A DNA stretch of 64,000 bases from assembly GCF_002979975.1 (NCBI RefSeq), contig NZ_PCQD01000002.1:1-64000 (forward strand), written 5' to 3'. Position numbers and translations under genes: made by a program. The notes under the pieces are model-generated. The model worked only from the letters and a program-made list of their open reading frames with translations. It was not told the origin of the DNA and ran no database searches. This DNA comes from Pseudomonas sp. MYb185 (GTDB lineage: Bacteria > Pseudomonadota > Gammaproteobacteria > Pseudomonadales > Pseudomonadaceae). Shown here piece after piece: positions 21,364-32,294 of this stretch; positions within the stretch are counted from its first letter, which is position 1; every line of letters starts with the position of its first letter.

Positions 21364-22821
21364 TCAAGATGTAATAATTTCCAGTTTCACCGCCAGCTCA
21401 ATGGCATATTCACGCCACTGTCCCAGTAATAGGCGCTGCGCTTCATCCGTCTGCGTCAATGCCTGTTGCAAGTCCTGCATGAACCCATCGAAAGTAAGCG
21501 CCGCTCCCGGTATCTGCCCCGTCAACTTCTGCCGGCAGAACTGCAGCCACTCCTGCCGCTGCGTCATATCCAGGGATTCGGGAAAGTTGCGCGCACGGTA
21601 ACGTGGCAACATGTCCGCCAGGCGCTGGTCCGCCAGCGGCCACTGGGCAGCGTTCAGACTCGCGCCGTCCGCTTCGCGGATTCCCGGCAGCAGATTACGA
21701 TCCCGATCCGAGGTGAAGCCATCATAAAGCCGGGTTTCCGCATCAGCCTCGGCACCCGGCTCCCCTGCAGCCCCTGCTCGGTCGGCGTATATCGCCGCCA
21801 GTTTGTCCTGCCCCGATACCCGCCATTGCGCCAGGCGCTGGGCATGCTCGAGCAGCATCGGCATATCCAGCTGTAACCGTTCGATATCCTGCTGGCGCAG
21901 CACCTTGGCATCCGCCAGCACCGGGCATTTGTTGATATGCACCAGTTTGAGACCGGGTCTCTGTTCACCTGGGGCCAGGTCCTCGGTCCGCGTGTACAGC
22001 CGCTGACACAACTGCTCCGCGGAAAGATCCTGCAGCAGCCCGGGCTCCACTTCCAGATCCCATACGATCAGCGCATTGCGGTTGCTCGGATGCCAGCCCA
22101 ACGGCAGGACCAGCGCCAGGCCGTGACGTTCGCGGCCGAAACGGCCGGAAACGTGCACCAGCGGGCGCGGGTTCTGCAGGTCGATCAATTCGCTGACCCG
22201 GTGTTTACTGCGTAACTCGTAGAGATAGCGGTACAGGCGCGGCTGCGCCTGTTTCAACAACCTGGCCACGGCGATGGTCGCCCGCACATCGGCCAGCGCA
22301 TCGTGCGCCTGGCCGTGGTCGATACCATTGGCTGCCGTCAGCAGCTCCAGCCGCAAACTGGTAAAGCCATCCTGCTGTGGCCACTCGATGCCATCAGGTC
22401 GCAGCGCATGCGCCGTGCGCAGTGCATCCAGCAGATCCCAACGGCTGTTGCCGCCTTGCCACTCACGCGCGTAAGGGTCGTAGTAGTTGCGATACAGGGC
22501 GAAGCGTGTCATCTCATCGTCATACCGCAGGTTGTTGTAACCGGCGGTACAGGTGCCCGGAGCGGCCATCTGCTCGTGCAACAGGCGCATGAACTGCGCT
22601 TCGGGCAGACCACGCCTGGCCCGATCAGGGTCGATACCGGTTACCAGACAAGCCATGGGGTGCGGCAACACATCCTCGGCGATGCGGCAATCAATGCACA
22701 GCGGCTCGCCTACCTCCCGCAGCTCGTCGTCCGTACGGATGCCGGCCACCTGCAACGGGCGATCACGCCGCGGGTCGATGCCGGTGGCTTCGAAGTCGTA
22801 CCAGAAAATGCTCTTGCTCAT
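21364..22821 (-). CDS. sbcB: Exodeoxyribonuclease I
   Basis: 485 residues. A 3'-5' single-strand DNA exonuclease of the DnaQ-like superfamily, acting in repair and recombination. The Exo I motif DFEATG (Asp9, Glu11) sits at the N-terminus, with HDALADVRATIAVARLL carrying a later catalytic Asp. ExoI-specific SH3-like and C-terminal helical regions fill the rest. ATG 22821 follows a GGGGGA stretch and gives MSKSIFWYDFE; the frame is open upstream to 22881 without family sequence. Confidence 0.95.
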   Translation of the reverse strand: MSKSIFWYDFEATGIDPRRDRPLQVAGIRTDDELREVGEPLCIDCRIAEDVLPHPMACLVTGIDPDRARRGLPEAQFMRLLHEQMAAPGTCTAGYNNLRYDDEMTRFALYRNYYDPYAREWQGGNSRWDLLDALRTAHALRPDGIEWPQQDGFTSLRLELLTAANGIDHGQAHDALADVRATIAVARLLKQAQPRLYRYLYELRSKHRVSELIDLQNPRPLVHVSGRFGRERHGLALVLPLGWHPSNRNALIVWDLEVEPGLLQDLSAEQLCQRLYTRTEDLAPGEQRPGLKLVHINKCPVLADAKVLRQQDIERLQLDMPMLLEHAQRLAQWRVSGQDKLAAIYADRAGAAGEPGAEADAETRLYDGFTSDRDRNLLPGIREADGASLNAAQWPLADQRLADMLPRYRARNFPESLDMTQRQEWLQFCRQKLTGQIPGAALTFDGFMQDLQQALTQTDEAQRLLLGQWREYAIELAVKLEIITS

Positions 22822-22890
22822 GAATCCCCCGATAACCTGCCGTGGCAGGTGCAAACCATGCTGGCATGCAGGGTAACCCAAGGGGCTCGG

Positions 22891-23292
22891 TCAGGCATCA
22901 ACCGGGTGCATGAAACTGAAGTAGTGCTGCAGGGCGACCGCGAGGTTGGCGAAGATATGCGCATTATCGAGGATGCTGAATCCAGCGTCGTAGTGACCAG
23001 GAGTCAGATCCGGGCGGCACCAGCGGCTGACCGCACGAAAAGGCAGCGTCTGCACTCCATCCCCTGCAGCCGAAGGCAGATGCAACTGCAGGTCGTATTC
23101 GGCGCCGAGCATGATCGGCAACGGGCTGAGCAGCATGAAGCCATTGCACGATACATTGCCCAGAGTGCCCATGAAACTGCCTGTATGGCTGTTGTATACG
23201 TTCAGGTAGGCGTGCAACTGATGCCGCGCTATACGACGATTGAACTGCTCGGAATGTTCGGGTTTTGCACCCTCGAAAGGCATGCCTTGCAT
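22891..23292 (-). CDS. PilZ-like domain protein
   Basis: About 133 residues, compatible with a single PilZ-type domain (cyclic di-GMP binding): RRIARHQLHAYLNVYNSHTGSFMGTLGNVSCNGFMLLSP resembles the RxxxR...GxxxdiSxxGmxL pattern, with NVSCNGFML in place of the DxSxxG box. Because that box is degenerate, ligand binding is uncertain. Two nearby starts exist (23292 and 23283); 23292 follows AGGAG at 11 bases. It may share a transcript with sbcB, whose start lies 69 bases downstream. The role is unknown; a motility or surface function is only a guess. Confidence 0.7.
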   Translation of the reverse strand: MQGMPFEGAKPEHSEQFNRRIARHQLHAYLNVYNSHTGSFMGTLGNVSCNGFMLLSPLPIMLGAEYDLQLHLPSAAGDGVQTLPFRAVSRWCRPDLTPGHYDAGFSILDNAHIFANLAVALQHYFSFMHPVDA

Positions 23293-23467
23293 AGTCAACG
23301 GTGCTCCTGTTCGTAGGTCAGCGCAGCTCGATGCTGGGGAGCGCGACGAGGTTTCGACTGGTGATCGAATCGCACCACAGCGCCAGTGAGTGGCCATGGG
23401 GCGGATCTGTCCGGAGAATAAACATAGCTGAGCGCCTCATGCCGCTTCCCTGTGCCGGCTCATCCCT

Positions 23468-23480
23468 GGGGTCTGTTGCC
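23468..23480. repeat. GGGTCTGTT-type repeat, short copy
   Basis: GGGTCTGTTGCC repeats the core of copies at 19291 and 33470. A nearby AGACC gives a small inverted repeat. The surrounding 331-base spacer (23293-23623) holds this and the ANR box of the stress gene; nothing else is supported. Confidence 0.4.
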
Positions 23481-23549
23481 ACAGAATAGACCAGCGATTT
23501 CACCAGGCCAAGCCCTGGCTGACAAAATGCCATCCCCCATTCGAATGAT

Positions 23550-23563
23550 TTGATCTGCATCAG
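23550..23563 (+). promoter_or_regulatory. ANR (FNR-type) box of the universal stress gene
   Basis: TTGATCTGCATCAG matches TTGAT-N4-ATCAA with one mismatch. A TACGCT -10-like hexamer begins exactly 22 bases after it (23586-23591), the class II arrangement. The centre lies 67 bases before the ATG, as at ubiU (66) and the receptor gene (62). Confidence 0.65.
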
Positions 23564-23623
23564 CGCTATACTGCGGAAAGTGGCTTACGCTGAAGAAAAC
23601 CATCGGCAACCAGGGGACAGCGA

Positions 23624-24559
23624 ATGAACATCCAGCACATCATGGTGGTGATCGACCCCACCAGCGACACCGACCAGCCCTGCCTGCGACGCGCTGAGCA
23701 GCTGGCGACATACTACCCTTCGGCCCGTTTCACCCTGTTTGTCAGCGATTATATCGCCGCACTGGACCGCGGCCAGCTGTTCGACAGCGAGTCTCTGGCC
23801 AAGGCCCGCAGCTCTCTGCTCGGTCATCGCGAGGAGCTACTCGACCGCCTGGCCAGGCCCCTGCGTGAGCGCGGCTTCACGGTCAACACCCAGGCGGTAT
23901 GGGGCAAGCGCTACGAGCGCCACATCCTCCGGGCCATCCACGAACAACAGCCGGATCTGGTGCTCAAGACCACCCATCATCACGGGCTGCTGAAGCGGCT
24001 GGTGCTGAGCAACAGCGACTGGTATCTGATCCGCCATTGCCCGGCACCGCTGTGGCTGGTCAAGCAGCCGGACAACGCGCTGAAGGTATTCTGCGCCAGC
24101 GTCGATCCGCTGCACGAGGCCGACAAGCCGGCGGCGCTGGACAACAAGTTGCTGACCACCGCCCGCTCGCTGGCCGAGGCAACCAGTGGCGAATTGCAGG
24201 CGGTGCATTGCTACAATCCCCTGCCCCACACCCTGGCTTTCGATACCGGCCTGGTCGCCGACTATGACGGCTACGCCGCCGAGGTGCACAAGCACCATGC
24301 CGAGGCCTTCCGCGAGTTTACCAGCCAGGCCCAGGTGGCGCCTGACGCACAGCATCTGCTGCGGGGCTATCCGGAACAGGCGATTCCCGAGTTCGCCCTG
24401 CAGCACCGGGTCGACCTGCTGGTGATCGGGGCGATCTCCCGCTCACGGCTGGAAAGCGCGCTGATCGGTCATACCGCCGAGCGCCTGCTCGACCATGTGC
24501 CCTGCGACCTGCTGATCGTCAAGCCCGACGGCTTCGTCGATCCCTCCAAACCGTCCTGA
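23624..24559 (+). CDS. Tandem-domain universal stress protein
   Basis: 311 residues built of two universal stress domains (about 1-150 and 160-305), a UspE-like layout. The first begins IQHIMVVIDPTSDTDQPCLRRAEQLA; the second ends VDLLVIGAISRSRLESALIGHTAERLLDHVPCDLLIVKPDG. The ATP-loop glycine pattern is not canonical. In P. aeruginosa several tandem USPs are ANR-dependent and aid anaerobic survival; the ANR-type box here fits that role. It is a single-gene unit, convergent with eda. Confidence 0.88.
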   Translation: MNIQHIMVVIDPTSDTDQPCLRRAEQLATYYPSARFTLFVSDYIAALDRGQLFDSESLAKARSSLLGHREELLDRLARPLRERGFTVNTQAVWGKRYERHILRAIHEQQPDLVLKTTHHHGLLKRLVLSNSDWYLIRHCPAPLWLVKQPDNALKVFCASVDPLHEADKPAALDNKLLTTARSLAEATSGELQAVHCYNPLPHTLAFDTGLVADYDGYAAEVHKHHAEAFREFTSQAQVAPDAQHLLRGYPEQAIPEFALQHRVDLLVIGAISRSRLESALIGHTAERLLDHVPCDLLIVKPDGFVDPSKPS

Positions 24560-24576
24560 GCGATACGCCCCGCCGT

Positions 24577-25218
24577 TCAACCGTGCGGGGCGAACTGCCG
24601 ACACAGACGGGTGATGCCAGCCCAGTCACCGGCCTCCATCAGCGCGGGCGGTGCCATCCAGCTGCCGCCTGCGGCCACCACATTGCCCAACGCCAGGTAA
24701 TCGGCCAGTTTCGCAGGGGTTATTCCGCCAGTGGGGCAGAAACGCACATCGTGAAAAGGTCCGGCAAAGGCCTTGAGCAAAGCCACGCCACCGCAGACCT
24801 CGGCCGGGAACAGCTTGAAGCATCGATAGCCCATGCGGTATCCACGCATGATCTCCGATGCCGTGGCCACCCCAGGCAACAAGGGCACCGGGCTGTCCAG
24901 CCCCAGGGTCAGCAACTCGTCTGTGCAGCCGGGGCTGACCACGAAGCGCGCTCCGGCATCCAGCACCGACTGGAATTGCCGACCATCCAGTACCGTACCG
25001 GCACCGACACACAACTGCGGACGCTGTTCGGCCAGCAGGCGAATCGCCGCCAGGCCCAGCGGTGTGCGCAGGGTGATCTCCAGGTTGGTGATACCGCCAG
25101 CAGCGAGCGCATCGGCCAGGGGCAGCACATCACTTTCACGGTGAATGCTGAGCACCGGCAGGATGCGTTGGCCACTGAAGATACTATCCAGGTTGCTGCT
25201 GTTTTCAGCCAATCTCAT
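24577..25218 (-). CDS. eda: 2-dehydro-3-deoxyphosphogluconate aldolase (KDPG aldolase)
   Basis: 213 residues. It cleaves KDPG to pyruvate and glyceraldehyde-3-phosphate, the last Entner-Doudoroff step. The family segments ILPVLSIHRESDVLPLADAL, TLRTPLGLAAIRLL, VGAGTV, and CFKLFPAEVCGG (with the Schiff-base Lys in FKLFPAE) are visible. Its ATG overlaps the pgl stop (TAATG). Third gene of an edd-pgl-eda operon. Confidence 0.95.
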   Translation of the reverse strand: MRLAENSSNLDSIFSGQRILPVLSIHRESDVLPLADALAAGGITNLEITLRTPLGLAAIRLLAEQRPQLCVGAGTVLDGRQFQSVLDAGARFVVSPGCTDELLTLGLDSPVPLLPGVATASEIMRGYRMGYRCFKLFPAEVCGGVALLKAFAGPFHDVRFCPTGGITPAKLADYLALGNVVAAGGSWMAPPALMEAGDWAGITRLCRQFAPHG

Positions 25219-25930
25219 TACGGTTGCTGTTCCTTGGTGAAAAAAATGTCCATGGGTGGGGTGAGGAAGGCTGCAATCGGCCAGCTCAGCGGGTCCGCCG
25301 CCTGCACCGCAGCGCCCAGCGTCTGTCGCTTATCCTCACCGGCAAAGACCAGCATCTTCAGCCGCGCGCTCTGGATCGCCCGTGCCGTCATGCTCAGCCG
25401 TGCCACCCGCTCGCCTTCGGCAGGCACCGCGATGCAGACAGCAGGGGTCTGCGCGGAAAGATATTCGCTCAACCCCGGCATGTGCGGGAACAACGAGGCG
25501 GTATGGCCGTCCGGCCCCATGCCCAATACCACCACATCCAGCGGCAGCAGCGGCTCCAGCATGGCGTGACAGTGCTGCGCATCCGCTTCCAGCCCGCGGC
25601 CCTGATACATCGGCAACCAGGTGGCGCGCTGCAGCACCCTGGGCATGCACTGCTGGATCAGCCGCGCATTGCTCTGCGCATCCTGCGGCGGCACCCAGCG
25701 CTCATCCACCTGGGTGACGGTGACCTTCTCCCAGGCGAGGTCAAGCTGTTCCAGGCACCGCAGGAACAATGCCGGCCCTCGCCCTCCGGACAGTGCCAGG
25801 CTGGCACGACCACGTTGGGCGATGGCCTGCTGCAGCGCCATCTGAATATGCACTGCGACCGCCCCGGCCTGCGCCTGAGCCGATTGGCTGTCCTCCCAGC
25901 CCAACCCGCGCTCTGCAATCCACGTTTCGA

Positions 25931-25934
<4 letters not shown>
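25218..25934 (-). CDS. pgl: 6-phosphogluconolactonase
   Basis: 238 residues of the SugarP isomerase/NagB-like Pgl family. It hydrolyses 6-phosphogluconolactone to 6-phosphogluconate. Typical motifs include LALSGGRGPALFLRCL, VTVTQVDERWVPPQDAQSNARLI and GMGPDGHTASLFPHMPGL. The start overlaps the edd stop by four bases (ATGA) and the stop overlaps eda. No zwf lies beside it, unlike the common zwf-pgl-eda arrangement of Pseudomonas. Confidence 0.95.
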
Positions 25935-27763
<1,829 letters not shown>

Positions 27764-27872
27764 TCCAAGGTCCTCCTGCGGAGCGGGTGAATCGTCCGCT
27801 TCTGCCTGTCATGAATAAAGGGGTATGATCTCATTGTAAGCCACTGAATTGTCATTGAAGGGGAAAACATTC

Positions 27873-29321
27873 ATGACCCTGCGTCGTACCAAGATCGTCG
27901 CCACTCTCGGACCCTCCAGCAGCACCCCGGAACGTATCGAAGCACTCATCAAGGCCGGCATGAACGTCGCCCGTCTGAATTTCTCCCACGGCACCCACGA
28001 CGAGCACCGCGCTCGTGCCAACCTGGTACGCGAGACTGCTGCCCGGCTGGGCACCCATGTGGCACTGCTCGGCGACCTGCAGGGCCCGAAGATTCGTATC
28101 GCGCGCTTCAAGGACGGCAAGATCCAGCTGAATGTCGGCGACAAGTTCCGCCTGTCCACCAGCCACCCGCTGGATGAGGGCAACCAGCAGGTGGTCGGCA
28201 TTGACTATCCCGAACTGGTCTCCGATTGCCGCGCCGGTGACGAGCTGCTGCTCGATGACGGCCGCATCGTGTTGCGCGTGGATGCCATCACCCAGGATGA
28301 AGCGCAGTGCACGGTGACCGCCGGCGGCGCGCTGTCCAACCACAAGGGCATCAACCGCCGCGGTGGCGGCCTCTCCGCTGCAGCGCTGACCGACAAGGAC
28401 CGCGCCGATATCGTGCTGGCTGCGGAAATGGCAATGGAGTACGTAGCGGTGTCCTTCCCGCGTGACGCCAAGGATATGGACCTGGCGCGCAACCTGCTCC
28501 AGGAAGCCGGCTCCCAGGCCTGGCTGGTGGCCAAGATCGAGCGCGCCGAGGCGGTGGCCGACGAGGCACTGGATGGGCTGATCGATGCCAGCGACTGCGT
28601 GATGGTGGCCCGTGGCGACCTGGGTGTGGAGATCGGCGACGCTGAACTGGTCGGCATCCAGAAGATCATCATTGCCCGTGCCCGGCGCAAGAACAAGACG
28701 GTGATCACCGCCACCCAGATGATGGAATCGATGATCAACAGCCCGCTGCCGACCCGCGCGGAAGTCTCTGACGTAGCCAACGCGGCACTGGACTATACCG
28801 ATGCGGTCATGCTCTCAGGGGAAACCGCCGCCGGCGACTTCCCGGTGGAGGCCGTCGCTGCCATGGACCGTGTCTGCCGCGGCGCCGAGAAGAACCCCAC
28901 CAGCCAGCAGTCCAGCCACCGGCTGCACATGGAGTTCGGTCGCTGCGACGAGACCATCGCCCTGGCCGCCATGTACGCCGCCAACCACTTTCCCGGCGTC
29001 ACCGCGGTGATCTCCCTGACCGACAGCGGCTACACTCCGCTGATCATGTCGCGCATCCGCTCGCATCTGCCGATCTACGCCCTGTCGCCCAACACCCAGA
29101 CATTGGGTCGCGTGGCATTGATGCGTGGAGTGCAGAGCATCGCCTTCAACCCCACCGAGATGCCCTCCAGCGAGGTGAACCAGCACGCGGTCAACAAGCT
29201 GCTGGAGCTGGGACATGTGAAGCCCGGAGATTGGGTGATACTGACCAAGGGTGATGTCTACAACTCGCGTGGCGGCACCAACTCGATGAAGCTGCTGCAC
29301 GTGGGTGAAGCGCTGGTGTGA
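27873..29321 (+). CDS. pykA: Pyruvate kinase
   Basis: 482 residues, close to P. aeruginosa PykA (PA4329) as I recall it. It makes pyruvate and ATP from phosphoenolpyruvate. Family motifs: RRTKIVATLGPSS at the N-terminus, MNVARLNFSHG, the catalytic-region VMVARGDLGVEIG, and ITATQMMESMI. ATG 27873 follows AAGGGG; the eight residues open upstream are unlikely to be used. A TATGAT at 27824-27829 is a possible -10. No HexR-type operator was found in the edd-pykA spacer. Confidence 0.96.
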   Translation: MTLRRTKIVATLGPSSSTPERIEALIKAGMNVARLNFSHGTHDEHRARANLVRETAARLGTHVALLGDLQGPKIRIARFKDGKIQLNVGDKFRLSTSHPLDEGNQQVVGIDYPELVSDCRAGDELLLDDGRIVLRVDAITQDEAQCTVTAGGALSNHKGINRRGGGLSAAALTDKDRADIVLAAEMAMEYVAVSFPRDAKDMDLARNLLQEAGSQAWLVAKIERAEAVADEALDGLIDASDCVMVARGDLGVEIGDAELVGIQKIIIARARRKNKTVITATQMMESMINSPLPTRAEVSDVANAALDYTDAVMLSGETAAGDFPVEAVAAMDRVCRGAEKNPTSQQSSHRLHMEFGRCDETIALAAMYAANHFPGVTAVISLTDSGYTPLIMSRIRSHLPIYALSPNTQTLGRVALMRGVQSIAFNPTEMPSSEVNQHAVNKLLELGHVKPGDWVILTKGDVYNSRGGTNSMKLLHVGEALV

Positions 29322-29333
29322 TCCACAGGCAAT

Positions 29334-29361
29334 AAAAAACCCGGTTCACACCGGGTTTTTT
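29334..29361. terminator. Bidirectional terminator between pykA and fumarase
   Basis: AAAAAACCCGG, loop TTCACA, CCGGGTTTTTT: a perfect stem with A and T tracts, so it works on both strands for the convergent genes. Confidence 0.92.
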
Positions 29362-29382
29362 GTTTCTACCGAAAGCGGAAAG

Positions 29383-30906
29383 TCACTGCACTTCCACCGC
29401 CAGGCTGTCGGCGATCTTCTTCTGCCAGATCTGCGGCCCGGTGATGTGCGCCGACTCACCCGTGGTGTCCACCGCCACGGTGACCGGCATGTCCTTCACC
29501 TCGAACTCGTAGACGGCTTCCATACCCAGTTCCGGGAATGCCAGTACCTCGGCCTTCTTGATCGCCTGGGCCACCAGATAGGCCGCACCACCCACCGCCA
29601 TCAGATAGACCGCCTTGTAATCCTTGATCGCTTCGATGGCGATAGGACCACGCTCGGACTTGCCGATCATGCCCAGCAGGCCGGTCTGGTCGAGGATCTG
29701 GCGGGTGAACTTGTCCATCCGGGTGGCAGTGGTGGGACCAGCCGGCCCGACCACCTCGTCACGAACCGGATCGACCGGACCGACGTAGTAGATGAAGCGG
29801 CCCTTGAGGTCCACCGGCAGTTGCTCGCCCTTGTTCAGCATGTCGACCATGCGCTTGTGCGCCGCATCACGACCAGTGAGCATCTTGCCGGACAGCAGTA
29901 CGGTTTCGCCGCTCTTCCAGCTCTGGACCTCTTCCGGGGTCACGGTGTCGAGGTTGACCCGGCGCACACCGCTGCCGACCTCCCAGGTGATGTCCGGGTA
30001 GGCGTCCATCGGCGGCGCTTCGAGCACGGCCGGACCACTGCCATCCAGTACGAAATGCGCATGGCGGGTGGCTGCGCAGTTGGGGATCATGCACACCGGC
30101 AGGCTGGCGGCATGGGTCGGGTAGTCCTTGATCTTGATATCCAGCACCGTGGTCAGGCCACCGAGGCCCTGGGCGCCGATGCCCAGCGCGTTGACCTTGT
30201 CCATGATCTCCAGGCGCAGTTCCTCGACGCGGTTCTGCGGGCCGCGCTGGCGCAGCTCGTGGATATCGATGGGGTCCATCAGCGACTCCTTGGCCAGTAC
30301 CGCAGCCTTCTCCGCGGTACCGCCGATACCAATGCCGAGCATGCCCGGCGGGCACCAGCCAGCGCCCATGGTCGGTACGGTCTTGACCACCCAGTCGACG
30401 ATCGAGTCGGAGGGGTTGAGCATGACCATCTTCGACTTGTTCTCGGAGCCGCCACCCTTGGCCGCAACATGGAACTCGATGGTATCGCCGGGGACCACCT
30501 GGTAGTGGATCACCGCCGGCGTATTATCCTTGGTGTTGGTGCGCTTGCCTGCCGGATCGGCAAGGATCGAGGCCCGCAGTACGTTTTCCGGGAGCTGGTA
30601 GGCACGCCGTACGCCCTCGTTGATCATGTCGTCGAGGCCCATGGTGGCCCCATCCCAGCGAACATCCATGCCGACCTTGACGAACACGGTGACGATACCG
30701 GTGTCCTGGCAGATGGGCCGGTGGCCAGTGGCGCACATGCGCGAGTTGATCAGGATCTGCGCCATGGCATCGCGCGCCGCCGGGGACTCTTCACGCTGGT
30801 AGGCTTCGTGTACCGCCTGGATGAAGTCTACGGGGTGGTAATAGGAGATGTATTGCAGGGCATCGGCAACGCTCTGGATCAGATCATCTTGCTTGATTAC
30901 GGCCAT
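29383..30906 (-). CDS. fumA: Class I fumarate hydratase (4Fe-4S)
   Basis: 507 residues. It interconverts fumarate and malate with an oxygen-labile 4Fe-4S cluster. N-terminal alpha and C-terminal beta regions are fused in one chain, as in FumA/FumB. Likely cluster cysteines are in HRPICQDTG, GAGWCPPGM and MIPNCAATR. The C-terminal part carries GPAGPTTATRMDKFT. GGAG lies 11 bases before ATG 30906. It is divergent from a diguanylate cyclase gene, as PA4333 and sadC (PA4332) are adjacent in P. aeruginosa. Confidence 0.95.
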   Translation of the reverse strand: MAVIKQDDLIQSVADALQYISYYHPVDFIQAVHEAYQREESPAARDAMAQILINSRMCATGHRPICQDTGIVTVFVKVGMDVRWDGATMGLDDMINEGVRRAYQLPENVLRASILADPAGKRTNTKDNTPAVIHYQVVPGDTIEFHVAAKGGGSENKSKMVMLNPSDSIVDWVVKTVPTMGAGWCPPGMLGIGIGGTAEKAAVLAKESLMDPIDIHELRQRGPQNRVEELRLEIMDKVNALGIGAQGLGGLTTVLDIKIKDYPTHAASLPVCMIPNCAATRHAHFVLDGSGPAVLEAPPMDAYPDITWEVGSGVRRVNLDTVTPEEVQSWKSGETVLLSGKMLTGRDAAHKRMVDMLNKGEQLPVDLKGRFIYYVGPVDPVRDEVVGPAGPTTATRMDKFTRQILDQTGLLGMIGKSERGPIAIEAIKDYKAVYLMAVGGAAYLVAQAIKKAEVLAFPELGMEAVYEFEVKDMPVTVAVDTTGESAHITGPQIWQKKIADSLAVEVQ

Positions 30907-31055
30907 TCTCGGACAGGCTCCTCTATAGGCTTGCTGGCCGCAGAATTACCGGTGCAAGGCAATGCGGCCAGGTTCACGGAATGCTTAGGCCGGGCCGAAA
31001 AGACCCTGGCAGAATGAAAGCAGGCGACAAAGTATACCCGAGCTTGCGAATCCGG

Positions 31056-31094
31056 GTCAGCCGTTCGGCTGATAGCTTTGCGCTATCGGCTGAC
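31056..31094. repeat. Branched inverted repeat between fumA and the diguanylate cyclase gene
   Basis: GTCAGCC (31056-31062) pairs with GGCTGAC (31088-31094) and GATAGC with GCTATC inside. A short AGCCG/CGGCT hairpin lies on the left side. No T tract follows, and no gene reads into it. Confidence 0.5.
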
Positions 31095-31162
31095 AAAAGG
31101 GTGGGCAAACCCCTTGGCGACAGCTACAGTGATATCATCGTGACATCAATGGAAAGTGTATC

Positions 31163-32290
31163 GTGACCGACACGGACTTCGAGCAGCAGGCCCGTTTCCA
31201 GGCGCTGCGCCTGCAACGATTCTACCTTGCGCAGACGACCTATCTGATTGCCTATGTGGTGATTGCCGTGGCTTGGGCCACCGGCAGCTATATCGGCAGC
31301 AATGCCATGGCGCTGAGTCATTATCTCATCGGTTTCGTCACCCAGGTGGTCTTCTTCCTGATCTTCAGCAGCGGCTTCAACCTGCGCTTCAGTGACCCCA
31401 GCCTGACCAGTGCCCAGATCATCGTCGCCCTGCTGTTGCAGACCTACCTGCTGGCGCTGGTCGGACCGATTCGCGGTACCGTGCTGGTGGCCTACTGTCT
31501 GATCCTGCTGTTCGGCGTCTTCCAGCTGTCACGTTTGGCCTATCTGGTGCATGCGACCCTGGCGCTGCTGTGCTACGGCAGCCTGATCGTGTTCAACCAG
31601 CTGTTCCACATCTATCCCCAGGAGCTGTCCCTGGCTTTGCTTGAATGGTTCGTGCTGGCCTGTTTCCTGCTCTGGTTGACCATTCTGGGCAGCTATATCC
31701 GGGAGTTGCGCGAGCGCCTGCAGCAACGTCACAGCACACTCCAGCAACACCAGCAGACGCTACGCAGCATGATGGATCAGTTGCAGAACCTGGCTGCCAC
31801 CGACGTACTGACCGGCCTGCCCAACCGCCGCCATTTCATCGACGAGGCGCAGCGCCGCATGACGCTGCTGGGCAATGGCCAGACCCTGGGCCTGGCACTG
31901 ATCGATCTGGATCACTTCAAGCGCATCAATGATCTCTATGGCCACTCCGCCGGGGACGAGGTGCTGCAGGGCTTCGCCCGCATCGTACGCTCCAGCCTGC
32001 GCGGCGAGGACATCGTGGCGCGGTTCGGCGGGGAGGAATTCATTCTGCTGCTGAGTCATTGCGACCTGCCCACACTGCAGCATTGCGTCGAGCGCATTCG
32101 CTTGGCATTGGCCGCCTTCCGCTTCCCGGCGCTGCCCGAGGAGGTGTACTGCACGCTGTCAGCTGGGCTCTGCCTGATTCATCCGGAGGATGATCTGGAG
32201 TGGCGCATCAGCCAGGCCGATGAAGCCCTGTACCGGGCCAAGGCCGGAGGTCGCAATTGCACCCAGACCCACCATGAGGCCTATGCCTGA
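31163..32290 (+). CDS. Membrane-bound diguanylate cyclase (GGDEF)
   Basis: 375 residues. The N-terminal half has about six hydrophobic segments, then a short coiled linker, then a GGDEF domain. The catalytic motif is GGEEF (289-293) and the inhibitory I-site RGED (280-283) lies five residues before it, so an active, feedback-regulated cyclase making cyclic di-GMP is expected. Translation starts at GTG 31163 after GGAAAG. By position beside fumarase it corresponds to P. aeruginosa SadC, but it is shorter, and orthology is not shown. Confidence 0.9.
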   Translation: MTDTDFEQQARFQALRLQRFYLAQTTYLIAYVVIAVAWATGSYIGSNAMALSHYLIGFVTQVVFFLIFSSGFNLRFSDPSLTSAQIIVALLLQTYLLALVGPIRGTVLVAYCLILLFGVFQLSRLAYLVHATLALLCYGSLIVFNQLFHIYPQELSLALLEWFVLACFLLWLTILGSYIRELRERLQQRHSTLQQHQQTLRSMMDQLQNLAATDVLTGLPNRRHFIDEAQRRMTLLGNGQTLGLALIDLDHFKRINDLYGHSAGDEVLQGFARIVRSSLRGEDIVARFGGEEFILLLSHCDLPTLQHCVERIRLALAAFRFPALPEEVYCTLSAGLCLIHPEDDLEWRISQADEALYRAKAGGRNCTQTHHEAYA

Positions 32291-32294
32291 GCGA

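Noticed and set aside
23567-23572. TATACT as the -10 of the universal stress gene
   Set aside because: It lies only four bases after the ANR-type box, too close for activation, and has no -35; TACGCT at 23586 fits the class II spacing better.
27764-27872. Possible HexR operator between edd and pykA
   Set aside because: Only a TTGTAA half-like segment was seen; no matching second half at the expected spacing.
29305-31017. A 570-codon frame opposite fumarase
   Set aside because: Product is Asp/His/Gly-rich low-complexity shadow; class I fumarase on the other strand is complete.
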